64,000 nucleotides of DNA from positions 1-64,000 of the forward strand of contig WBUN01000023.1 of the NCBI GenBank assembly GCA_008933705.1. Direction: 5' to 3'. Numbering within the stretch: position 1 is the stretch's first letter; each line of letters starts with the position of its first letter. Below are positions 32,549 through 39,956 of the stretch, piece by piece. Below the pieces are notes generated by a model, which saw only the letters and a program-made list of their open reading frames with translations, ran no database searches and was not told where the DNA came from. Both the position numbers and the translations under genes were made by a program. Origin of the DNA: Hyphomicrobiaceae bacterium. GTDB taxonomy: Bacteria; Pseudomonadota; Alphaproteobacteria; Rhizobiales; Hyphomicrobiaceae.

Positions 32549-33715
32549 ATGATGGGTCCGCTAGCCGGTTTTCGCATTGTAGAGATGGCAGGCATTGGTC
32601 CTGGCCCGTTTGCAGCGACGCTGTTCGCCGACATGGGCGCGGAGGTGATCCGCGTAGACCGGCAGGAAGCGACCGATCTCGGGCTACCCACCCGCGAGGC
32701 CAAGTACGACGTGCTGCATCGCGGCCGCCGCTCGCTGTGCGTCGACGTCAAGTCCGAGGCCGGACGCGCCGTGGTGAAGCGCCTCGCCGCCAGGGCCGAT
32801 GCCCTCATCGAGGGATACAGGCCGGGCGTGATGGAGCGGCTGGGGCTTGGACCTGAGGATCTCTGGCAAGCCAACCCCAAGCTCGTCTACGGCCGCATGA
32901 CGGGCTTCGGCCAGGAGGGCCCGATGGCGGAGCGGGCCGGTCACGATATCAACTACATAGCCCTCTCCGGCGCGCTGCATGCCATCGGCAGGAAGGACCA
33001 GGCGCCGGTGCCGCCGCTGAACCTGCTCGGTGACTTCGGCGGCGGCGGAATGTTCCTGGCCTTCGGCGTCGTCTGCGCCCTGCTCGAGGCGCAGAAATCC
33101 GGCAAGGGCCAGGTTGTCGATTCGGCCATGGTGGACGGCGCCGCCTACCTGATGGCGCTCATGTTCGGGCTCTACTCGCGCGGTGTCTGGCGCGATGAGC
33201 GCGGCGTCAACATACTCGACACCGGCGCGCCCTGGTACGACGTGTATCCGACCAAGGACGGCAAATGGCTGGCCGTGGGCGCAATCGAGAAGCGCTTCTA
33301 CGAGGAGTTCGTGCAAGGCCTCGGCCTATCCATGGCCGAGCTGCCCAAGCAGCACGACATCAATGGCTGGCCCAAGCTGCGCCGGCGCTTTGCCGAGGTG
33401 ATTGCCGCGCGCACACGCGAGGAATGGGAGCGCGTATTCGAGGGCAAGGACGCCTGCGTCTCGCCCGTGCTCTCGCTCGCCGAGGTCGACGGCCACCCGC
33501 ACAACAAGGTGCGCGGCACGTTCCTCAACCGCGACGGCGTGCTGCAGCCCGCGCCTGCCCCGCGCTTCAGCCGGACGCAGTGCGAGACGAGTGCGCCGCC
33601 GCGCACCCGCGGTGCGGACACCGAGGCGGTCCTGCGCGACTGGGGATTTGCGGCGCCCGAGATCGAGGAGCTGAAGGCAGCCGGGGCGGTCGGCGCGCGC
33701 AACGTGGAGCGTTGA
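32549..33715 (+). CDS. CaiB/BaiF CoA-transferase family protein, alpha-methylacyl-CoA racemase type
   Basis: Family III CoA-transferases and alpha-methylacyl-CoA racemases share this fold. The catalytic residues known for the racemase branch appear conserved: His132 (AGHDINYIALSGAL), Asp162 (NLLGDFGGGG) and Glu247 (VGAIEKRFYEEF). The start at 32549 follows an AGAGAAAGG ribosome-binding site and gives 388 residues; a reading from 32384 adds a non-conserved leader. It is divergent from the histidine kinase and is followed after 3 bp by an acyl-CoA dehydrogenase. This suggests epimerisation then oxidation of a branched acyl-CoA. A CoA-transferase role cannot be fully excluded. Confidence 0.87.
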   Translation: MMGPLAGFRIVEMAGIGPGPFAATLFADMGAEVIRVDRQEATDLGLPTREAKYDVLHRGRRSLCVDVKSEAGRAVVKRLAARADALIEGYRPGVMERLGLGPEDLWQANPKLVYGRMTGFGQEGPMAERAGHDINYIALSGALHAIGRKDQAPVPPLNLLGDFGGGGMFLAFGVVCALLEAQKSGKGQVVDSAMVDGAAYLMALMFGLYSRGVWRDERGVNILDTGAPWYDVYPTKDGKWLAVGAIEKRFYEEFVQGLGLSMAELPKQHDINGWPKLRRRFAEVIAARTREEWERVFEGKDACVSPVLSLAEVDGHPHNKVRGTFLNRDGVLQPAPAPRFSRTQCETSAPPRTRGADTEAVLRDWGFAAPEIEELKAAGAVGARNVER

Positions 33716-33718
33716 GGC

Positions 33719-34885
33719 ATGGGCATGTCACTTACGCCGGCGCAGCAGGAGATCAGGGAGGCAGTCCTCAAGATCTGCGCGCGCTTCGGCGACGACTACT
33801 GGCTGGCAAAGGACCGCGAAGGCGGCTTTCCCCACGATTTCCACCGCGCGCTCGCAGACGCGGGCTGGCTCGGCATCGCCATGCCCGAGGCCTACGGCGG
33901 CGCCGGCCTCGGCATAACCGAGGCTGCCGTCATGATGCAGGCGATCGCCGAATCGGGCGCCGCCTTCTCAGGCGCCTCCGCATTGCACATGAACATCTTC
34001 GGCTTGAACCCGGTCGTCGTCTTCGGCACCGAGGAGCAGAAGCGCCGCTTCCTGCCCCCGCTCATCGCGGGTCGGGAAAAGGCGTGCTTCGCTGTCACCG
34101 AGCCGGACGCCGGCCTCGACACCACCAGGCTCAAGACGCGGGCGGTTCGCGACGGCAACCGCTACCTCGTGACCGGCCAGAAGATCTGGATCTCGACCGC
34201 CCAGATCGCGGACCGCGTGCTGCTGCTCGCCCGCACGACGCCGGTGGAGAACGTCAAGAAGGCGACGGAAGGCCTTTCGCTGTTCTACGCGGCGCTCGAC
34301 CGGCACTATGTCGAGGCGCGCGAGATAGACAAGATGGGCCGCAAGGCCGTCGATTCCAATCAGGTCTTTTTCGACGGCCTGCCCGTTCCGGTGGAGGATC
34401 GCATCGGCGAGGAGGGCCGCGGATTCGAATACATCCTGCACGGCATGAATCCGGAGCGCATCCTGATTGCCGCCGAGGCCATCGGCACCGGCCGTGCCGC
34501 GCTTGAGCGCGCCGTGCGCTACGCCAAGGAGCGCGTCGTCTTCCGCCGTCCGATCGGGCAGAACCAGGCGATCCAGCACCCGCTCGCCAAATGCTGGATG
34601 GCACTCGAGGCGGCCAACCTGATGGTGCTCAAAGCGGCGCAGCTCTATGATGCAGGCCAGCCCTGCGGCATCGAGGCCAACACGGCAAAATACCTGGGCG
34701 CCGAGGCCGGCTTTGAAGCCTGCGAGACGGCCGTGCTGGTGCACGGCGGTATGGGCTACGCCAAGGAATACCACGTGGAGCGCCTTCTGCGGGAGATCAT
34801 GATCGCGCGCATCGCTCCGGTCAGTCGCGAGCTGATCCTCTGCAATGTCGCGGAGAAGGCGCTGGGCCTGCCCAAGTCGTATTGA
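33719..34885 (+). CDS. Acyl-CoA dehydrogenase family protein
   Basis: An FAD-dependent enzyme that introduces a C2-C3 double bond in an acyl-CoA. The 388-residue protein has the normal three-part architecture: an N-terminal helical part (DAGWLGIAMPEAYGGAGLG), the middle beta domain (ACFAVTEPDAGLDTTRLKT, YLVTGQKIWIST) and the C-terminal helical part with VHGGMGYAKEYHVERLLRE. The electron acceptor should be ETF, not encoded here. It is almost certainly co-transcribed with the racemase-like gene (3-bp gap). The substrate is unknown; a branched-chain or unusual acyl-CoA is suggested by the neighbour. Confidence 0.92.
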   Translation: MGMSLTPAQQEIREAVLKICARFGDDYWLAKDREGGFPHDFHRALADAGWLGIAMPEAYGGAGLGITEAAVMMQAIAESGAAFSGASALHMNIFGLNPVVVFGTEEQKRRFLPPLIAGREKACFAVTEPDAGLDTTRLKTRAVRDGNRYLVTGQKIWISTAQIADRVLLLARTTPVENVKKATEGLSLFYAALDRHYVEAREIDKMGRKAVDSNQVFFDGLPVPVEDRIGEEGRGFEYILHGMNPERILIAAEAIGTGRAALERAVRYAKERVVFRRPIGQNQAIQHPLAKCWMALEAANLMVLKAAQLYDAGQPCGIEANTAKYLGAEAGFEACETAVLVHGGMGYAKEYHVERLLREIMIARIAPVSRELILCNVAEKALGLPKSY

Positions 34886-35040
34886 ACGGCCCGCGCCCGC
34901 ACGGGCCGGCAACAATCCTGTGGGCAGGTCGTTTTCGTCTCCGCATCGGTTGGCTTCCCGTGCACCAAACACGGTAGCCTGGACGGCACATCGTGCATCA
35001 ATGGCTGCATGCCGGGCGGGGATGCGCGTAAAAGGGTAGC

Positions 35041-36840
35041 ATGGCTGCGAACATCGACCTCCTTGCCTATAGCGATGCGCTCCTGGTGCTCGGAACGGCG
35101 GGCGTCATCGTGCCGGTGGTGCACCGCTGGCGCGTCAGTCCCGTGCTCGGCTTTCTTGCGGCCGGCGCGGTGCTGGGACCGCTCGGGCTCGGCTCCTTCA
35201 AGGACACGTTCCCGTTCCTGCAGTGGCTCACGGTCACGGATGCGAAGAACATCGCCGGCATAGCCGATCTCGGCGTCGTGTTCCTGCTGTTCCTCATCGG
35301 ACTCGAGCTGTCGCTCGAGCGTCTGCTGACCATGCGCCGCCTGGTGTTCGGGTTGGGCAGCCTGCAGGTCGTGCTCACCGGCCTCGTCATCGGCGCCATC
35401 GCCACGCTGTTCGGCAACAAGGCCGACGCGGCCATCATCATCGGCCTCAGCCTCGCCCTGTCGTCGACCGCCATCGTCATCGAGCTTCTCGCGCATCAGC
35501 GCCGGCTCATGACCTCCGCAGGAAGGGCGAGCTTCGCCATCCTGCTGTTTCAGGACCTGGCGATCGTGCCGATGCTGCTGCTGGTCAGCATCCTCGGGGC
35601 GCAGACGGGACAGTCCGTCTTTCTCGGCATGGCCCTGACCCTGTTCCAGGCCGCAGTCGTCGTCGCCCTGATCGTCGCCGTCGGCCGCCTTCTCCTGCGC
35701 CCCTTCTTTCACCTGGTGGCTGCGACCGACTCAGCCGAGCTGTTCGTTGCGGCGACGCTGTTCGTGATCGTCGGCACGGGGGTTGCCTCCGCCGTGGCCG
35801 GCTTGTCGATGGCGCTCGGCGCGTTCGTCGCCGGGCTGATCCTGGCGGAGAGCGAGTTCCGCAAGGCCATCGAGACGACCATCGAGCCGTTCAAAGGCCT
35901 GCTGCTCGGCCTCTTCTTCTTCACCGTCGGCATGGGGGTCGATTTCCGCGAGATTGCGCGCGAGCCGCTGTGGCTCTTTGCGTCGGTCGTCGGGCTCATC
36001 GGCATCAAGGCGCTGCTGGCCACCGGCCTGTGCAGGCTGTTCGGCCTCACCTGGCCGGCCGCCGTCGAGACGGGGTTGCTGCTCGGGCCCGGAGGAGAGT
36101 TCGCCTTCGTCGGCATCGGCATGGCCGTGACCGTCGGCATCATCGCGACGGAGCCCTCGCGCTTCTTTCTCGCAGTGACCTCTCTGACGATGGCTCTGAC
36201 GCCGCTCCTGTCCATGGTCGCACGGCGTGTGGCGGCCAGGATCGAAAAGCGCAAGCCGCTGGCGCCGGAGCTCACCGCCGCACCACCCGCGGACGGCAAG
36301 GGGCACGCCATCGTCGTCGGGCACGGCCGCGTCGGACAGATCGTCTGTGCCATGCTCGACCATCACAAGTTTCCCTACATCTCGACCGACCGCGACTCCG
36401 CAGCCGTCACGGAATGGCGCCGGCGCGGGCGGGAGGTCTACTATGGCGACGCAGCCAACCTGGCGTTCCTGAAGAGCTGCGGGCTGCTTCATGCCTCCGC
36501 CGTGATCGTGACGATTCACACGCGCGATGCCATCGACGAGATCGTCCGCGTTGTCCGGGAGGTGCGCCCCGACATCCTCATCGTGTCGCGCGCACGCGAT
36601 GCCAGCCACGCCCGCCATCTCTATGCCATCGGCGTCACTGATGCGGTGCCGGAGACGATCGAAGCGAGCCTTCAGCTCTCGGAGGCAACCCTCGTCGGTC
36701 TGGGCCTGCCGACGGGCCCGGTGATCGCTTCCATCCACGACAAGCGCGATGAATTCCGCAACGAGCTGCAGGAGGCGGCCGACAAGGCGGGGCTGACCGA
36801 GACGCACGCCATCCGCTCGAAGACCCTGCGCTCCTCTTAG
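35041..36840 (+). CDS. CPA2-family cation/proton antiporter with RCK (TrkA-N) domain, KefB/KefC-like
   Basis: The 599-residue protein has about 12 hydrophobic segments (about 5-395), including the typical FLAAGAVLGPLGLG and LFLIGLELSLERL segments. A cytoplasmic nucleotide-binding RCK domain follows (about 415-540), starting AIVVGHGRVGQIVC with a downstream D in STDRDS. This is the architecture of glutathione-gated K+ efflux systems KefB/KefC and related K+ or Na+/H+ antiporters. No KefF/KefG subunit gene is adjacent, and ion specificity is unknown. Its TAG stop is the first three bases of repeat copy C. Confidence 0.88.
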   Translation: MAANIDLLAYSDALLVLGTAGVIVPVVHRWRVSPVLGFLAAGAVLGPLGLGSFKDTFPFLQWLTVTDAKNIAGIADLGVVFLLFLIGLELSLERLLTMRRLVFGLGSLQVVLTGLVIGAIATLFGNKADAAIIIGLSLALSSTAIVIELLAHQRRLMTSAGRASFAILLFQDLAIVPMLLLVSILGAQTGQSVFLGMALTLFQAAVVVALIVAVGRLLLRPFFHLVAATDSAELFVAATLFVIVGTGVASAVAGLSMALGAFVAGLILAESEFRKAIETTIEPFKGLLLGLFFFTVGMGVDFREIAREPLWLFASVVGLIGIKALLATGLCRLFGLTWPAAVETGLLLGPGGEFAFVGIGMAVTVGIIATEPSRFFLAVTSLTMALTPLLSMVARRVAARIEKRKPLAPELTAAPPADGKGHAIVVGHGRVGQIVCAMLDHHKFPYISTDRDSAAVTEWRRRGREVYYGDAANLAFLKSCGLLHASAVIVTIHTRDAIDEIVRVVREVRPDILIVSRARDASHARHLYAIGVTDAVPETIEASLQLSEATLVGLGLPTGPVIASIHDKRDEFRNELQEAADKAGLTETHAIRSKTLRSS

Positions 36841-36935
36841 AGCAGGATCGCTTCAGATTGAATCACCTCGCCCCCCGGGGCAACGGTGCGGCTGAAGCGT
36901 GAATCCTGCTCAACTTCTTTAGTGCACGATCGCAT
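36838..36935 (+). repeat. Two-hairpin palindromic repeat, copy C (first hairpin only)
   Basis: It begins TAGAGCAGGATCGCTTCAGA at the stop codon of the antiporter gene and closes with GGCTGAAGCGTGAATCCTGC. It retains a diverged linker (CTTCTTTAGTGCACGATCGC), but the second hairpin is missing. It shares the GCAACGGTGCGG loop sequence with copy B. Confidence 0.85.
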
Positions 36936-37023
36936 TGACACCGCGCCGCTCTCGTCCGAACATTGTTCATCGCACTAGCCCGACCCGCATCGGCAGATTG
37001 CGCAATATCAACGCGGGCCGGTT

Positions 37024-37049
37024 GGAACATTTGTAAGTACTGCAACGTT
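37024..37049 (+). promoter_or_regulatory. Candidate EcfG (general stress sigma factor) promoter upstream of the GntR gene
   Basis: GGAAC (37024-37028), 17 bp, CGTT (37046-37049), which is the consensus of alphaproteobacterial general stress response promoters (GGAAC-N16/17-CGTT). It lies 39 bp before the GntR start at 37089. A TATACT hexamer at 37057-37062 lacks a partner -35. Confidence 0.6.
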
Positions 37050-37088
37050 CATGACTTATACTTTGAGCGATCGGGAAGCGCGCGAATT

Positions 37089-37814
37089 ATGCAAGGTTCT
37101 TTGGGGCTAAGCAGACGCCCGCTCTATGTCCAGGTCTGTGACCTTTTGGCCGAGCGCATCACGTCGGGCATCTGGAAGCCCGGGTCGACGCTGCCCAACG
37201 AGCAGGATCTGGCCAGAGAGATCGGTGTCAGCCCAGGCACGCTGCGCAAGGCGCTCGACATGCTGGAAGGCAACCGCCTGATCGAGCGCCATCAGGGACG
37301 CGGAACCTACGTCACCGACTACAGCTCTGCGGCCTCGCAGACGCGCTTCAGCAACATCAGGGCCGGGGGCGGCGAGCGGATTTGCGGCGACACGCGCCTG
37401 CTCGAGCAGGCGATGGCCACAGCCGACCATGCGGAATGCCAGCACCTGCAATTGACCCCGGCCGACACCGTCCTGCGCACCCGGCGGCTGCGCTCTGTCG
37501 AAGGCCGCGCATTCATGTACGAGCACGCGAGGCTGGCAGCAGGCCGTCTTCCCGGCCTGAAAGGCGCTGACGATGCCAAGGACTATCGCATCTCGGCGCT
37601 CGCGCAGAGGTTCGGCGTGCATTTGGCCAGGGCAACCGAATGCGTAGGCTTGGCCAGCCCGGCGCGAGAGATCGCCGAGGCTCTCGCGGTTGAGCCCGGA
37701 GCAACGCTGCTGAGGCTCGACCGCATCATTTGCGGCACCGACGGCCTGCCCATCGAATGGCGCGTCGGCTTCTGCCTGCTGAACAACCTGCAGTACGTCG
37801 TCGAAATGAACTGA
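37089..37814 (+). CDS. GntR-family transcriptional regulator (HutC/UTRA type)
   Basis: The 241-residue protein has an N-terminal winged helix (about 5-75: PLYVQVCDLLAERITSGIW, LPNEQDLAREIGVSPGTLRK, ALDMLEGNRLIERHQGRGTYV). A UTRA-type ligand domain (about 90-240) ends in LRLDRIICGTDGLPIEWRVGF. The HutC subfamily responds to small molecules such as amino acids or sugars; the ligand here is unknown. The start at 37089 (MQGSLGLSRRPLYVQ) is preferred over 36963 because an EcfG-like promoter lies between them. No obvious target gene is adjacent; the next gene is a convergent hydrolase. Confidence 0.88.
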   Translation: MQGSLGLSRRPLYVQVCDLLAERITSGIWKPGSTLPNEQDLAREIGVSPGTLRKALDMLEGNRLIERHQGRGTYVTDYSSAASQTRFSNIRAGGGERICGDTRLLEQAMATADHAECQHLQLTPADTVLRTRRLRSVEGRAFMYEHARLAAGRLPGLKGADDAKDYRISALAQRFGVHLARATECVGLASPAREIAEALAVEPGATLLRLDRIICGTDGLPIEWRVGFCLLNNLQYVVEMN

Positions 37815-37890
37815 GCCGCCGGAGGCCCGTCGGCCGCGGCGCTACAGAGTCCTTCCAAGTCAGGTAGAATTGGAAATCCACACGCGACGC

Positions 37891-38021
37891 CTGTCGTCCC
37901 GGCCGGAGCGCGCGTGCGCGCAGGGCCGGGGCCTCGCCGGATGGCTCTTGGCGGTCTGCCCGGGGCCGGCGACGCTTCAAGATCCCGAATATTTCGCCGG
38001 CGCGCAATTCCGGGATGACAG
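37891..38021. repeat. Inverted-repeat element between the GntR and hydrolase genes
   Basis: The ends CTGTCGTCCCGG (37891-37902) and CCGGGATGACAG (38010-38021) are inverted repeats matching at 11 of 12 positions. An inner GC-rich hairpin with arms CCCGGCC and GGCCGGGG lies at 37898-37931. It fills the gap between the two convergent genes and ends 2 bp before the hydrolase stop. Only one copy is in this window; similar GTC(G/A)TCCCGG-bounded repeats are common in Rhizobiales genomes. Confidence 0.55.
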
Positions 38022-38023
38022 CT

Positions 38024-38998
38024 TCAGGCGGCGGTCGTCCCGACGCCCATGTAGGCATCGAACGCCGCCCAGAAGCGCTGCCGGATTTCGTCCGTCTCCT
38101 GCAATATTTCGTGCTGAGCCTGCGGAATGAGGACATGCGTGCCGACTTTCAGGCGCAACGCGAATTCCTCGATGGCCTGCGTCGACACGATGCAATCGGC
38201 CCCTGCCGCGAACAGCAGCAGCGGCACCTCCACGCGCAGAGGATAGTCGGGCGACCTGAGCCGGGCCATGGAGCGGTAGGCGGCGCGCAGCCACGCAACG
38301 GTCGGCGAGCCGAGGCCGAGACCAGGTGCAGCTTCCAGCACCATGCGGTTGCGCTGATAGCGCTCGCGGTCCGATGTCAGCGGATTGCCCTCGAAGGGCC
38401 CGACCTCGAGCGGCTCGCCCGTGCCCTTGTGCACATACATGGAGCCGAGCCCGAGCCCGGCTACGATCTCCGCGTAGGTGCGGGCAAGGCTGTGCGGCGC
38501 GCCGACCTTGCTGGCGTCCAGTGCGATCATCGGCGCGCTCAGCACCATGCGCGAGAACCACGAGTTGGGCACGGTCGCATGACGCAGGAGTATGTTGCCG
38601 CCCATGGAGTGCGCCATGGCAACGTAGGGCTGGGGACATTCGGGCAACACCACCGTCTTCATGAAATGGGTGAGATCCTGGTCGAACTCCGTGAAGGAGC
38701 GCACGTGGCCCTTCTTCGGGTTGGACAGGAGCCGGGTGGAGCCGCCCTGGCCGCGCCAGTCCATGGTGGCCACGCCGAAGCCGCGCCGGCGCAGATCGGC
38801 AACCACCTCGAAATACTTCTCGATGTATTCGCCCCGGCCCTGGAAAAGACAGACGGTGCCACGCTGCGGCCCGCGCGACGCATCCCAGCGCGCATAGCGC
38901 AGCTTGATGCCGCCGGGGCAATCGAAATAGCCGGCCGTTGCCCCGCTCGGCACGGGATTCTTCGCCAGCGCCACCAGCTCCATGCCGGCCTCCCTCAT
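38024..38998 (-). CDS. Alpha/beta hydrolase, lysophospholipase (PldB)-like
   Basis: The 324-residue protein has the serine hydrolase fold of monoacylglycerol lipases and lysophospholipase L2. A GRGEYIEKYFEVVADLRRRG segment is followed by MDWRGQGGSTR. The nucleophile is S131 in AHSMGG (the usual Gly before His is Ala), and D268 (AGADCIVS) and H296 (PQAQHEIL) complete the probable triad. No signal peptide is visible, so it is probably cytoplasmic or membrane-associated. M6 (38983) is an alternative start. Substrate is not determined. Confidence 0.85.
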   Translation of the reverse strand: MREAGMELVALAKNPVPSGATAGYFDCPGGIKLRYARWDASRGPQRGTVCLFQGRGEYIEKYFEVVADLRRRGFGVATMDWRGQGGSTRLLSNPKKGHVRSFTEFDQDLTHFMKTVVLPECPQPYVAMAHSMGGNILLRHATVPNSWFSRMVLSAPMIALDASKVGAPHSLARTYAEIVAGLGLGSMYVHKGTGEPLEVGPFEGNPLTSDRERYQRNRMVLEAAPGLGLGSPTVAWLRAAYRSMARLRSPDYPLRVEVPLLLFAAGADCIVSTQAIEEFALRLKVGTHVLIPQAQHEILQETDEIRQRFWAAFDAYMGVGTTAA

Positions 38999-39060
38999 GC
39001 CGCACGAGATTGCTCCCCTCTATAACAGGAGGGCGCGCCTCGAGACAGACGGCGCACACG

Positions 39061-39088
39061 AAAAACCCCGGCGCTCACCGGGGTTCTT
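39061..39088 (-). terminator. Intrinsic terminator after the exported Tyr/Pro-rich protein gene
   Basis: Minus strand: AACCCCGG-TGAGCG-CCGGGGTT stem-loop followed by TTTTTCG, 31 bp after the stop codon of the gene ending at 39119. It separates that gene from the hydrolase gene. Confidence 0.85.
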
Positions 39089-39118
39089 CCTCGCCGTCCG
39101 TCGGCGCGGCGGCAGCAA

Positions 39119-39658
39119 TCAGTAGGCGCGATCCCAGCGGCGCGGACCGTAAGCGTACGGCCCATAGGGCGGCGCCTCCAGCGGACGCGCGCTGACGACG
39201 GCACCGCTGCAGCGATCGACCGTCAGCTCGAACAGACGCCCGCTCGGACGGCGCGCCTGCACGGTGGCGCGGTCGCCCCACGGTTGCGCGTCACGGAAGT
39301 CCCGCCAGCCGTCCTGCATCAGACGGTGGCGGATCTCCTCGCGCGGCAGACAATGCGATGCATAGGGCTGGCGCGGACCGTTGTAGTTGTAGGAGTAGCG
39401 CCGCGGCCCCCGGTAGTCGTAGCGGTCGTCGTCATCGTCGTCGCGGTAGATCGGGGCCGGCGGCACGGGCGGGCGCGCATAGGGGACCGGCTCGCTGTAC
39501 TGCGGCCGGCTCGGATAGCGATAGATGTCCGCATAGCGCGGATCCTCGTACGCCGATCCGTAGCGATCGAGAGGCGGACCATCGTCGAGATCGGCAGCCT
39601 GCGCCCCACTCGACACTGCAGCAGCCAAGAGACCCGCCGCCAACACCCAGCTCTTCAT
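39119..39658 (-). CDS. Exported Tyr/Pro/Asp-rich protein with C-terminal PepSY-like region
   Basis: The start at 39658 follows a strong AGAGGAG ribosome-binding site and gives 179 residues. There is a signal peptide (MKSWVLAAGLLAAAVSSGAQA, about 21 residues) and a low-complexity middle (about 25-105) rich in Tyr, Pro, Arg and Asp, including a run of six Asp. The C-terminal 70 residues (LPREEIRHRLMQDGWRDFRD, ATVQARRPSGRLFELTVDRC) resemble the PepSY-like ends of small rhizobial envelope proteins. Location is probably periplasmic or surface. Function is unknown. It is followed by its own terminator. Confidence 0.7.
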   Translation of the reverse strand: MKSWVLAAGLLAAAVSSGAQAADLDDGPPLDRYGSAYEDPRYADIYRYPSRPQYSEPVPYARPPVPPAPIYRDDDDDDRYDYRGPRRYSYNYNGPRQPYASHCLPREEIRHRLMQDGWRDFRDAQPWGDRATVQARRPSGRLFELTVDRCSGAVVSARPLEAPPYGPYAYGPRRWDRAY

Positions 39659-39831
39659 CGCACGCTCTCCTCTCCCGCCAACGCGGCCCCAGACTGCGGC
39701 AGAGTGGCGTCGGCAACATGAACGCGACATGAAGGACGTTATGCTCAGAGGCATCTAAACCGTTGTTCCGACGTGCAATTTTCCAGAAACGCCAGCCGCT
39801 TCAAGGCGCTGAAGGGCACCATTCACGGCCT

Positions 39832-39859
39832 CTTGAAGCGGCGGGACGCCCTCCTAAAT
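39832..39859 (+). promoter_or_regulatory. Candidate heat-shock (RpoH) promoter of the hsp20 gene
   Basis: CTTG (39832-39835, in CTTGAA), 17 bp, CCTAAAT (39853-39859) resembles the alphaproteobacterial RpoH pattern CTTG-N17/18-CYTATnT. The -35 box lies in one arm of a perfect 10-bp inverted repeat, CCGCTTCAAG (39796-39805) and CTTGAAGCGG (39832-39841). Transcription would start near 39866. Confidence 0.5.
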
Positions 39860-39865
39860 ACACAA

Positions 39866-39956
39866 CCGTCCACGCCGTTCAGCGGGTGGGCACCAACCGC
39901 TGCCAGGCCCTCGCCGGCTGGCAGAAACACTGGTCGCTTCTGAAGGAGGACTTGTG
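39866..39956 (+). ncRNA. ROSE-type RNA thermometer in the hsp20 leader
   Basis: The roughly 90-nt leader folds into successive hairpins: CAGCGG/CCGCTG (39880-39902), then GCCAG/CTGGC (39902-39922). The last hairpin pairs TCGCTTC (39934-39940) with the Shine-Dalgarno GGAGGA (39945-39950) around a TGAA loop, leaving one unpaired G. The U(U/C)GCU motif facing the AGGA of the ribosome-binding site with a bulged G is the hallmark of ROSE elements, which block translation until heat melts the stem. Confidence 0.75.

Noticed and set aside
39744-39769. EcfG promoter upstream of the exported Tyr/Pro-rich protein gene
   Set aside because: GGAAC is present on the minus strand, but no CGTT lies 16-17 bp downstream.
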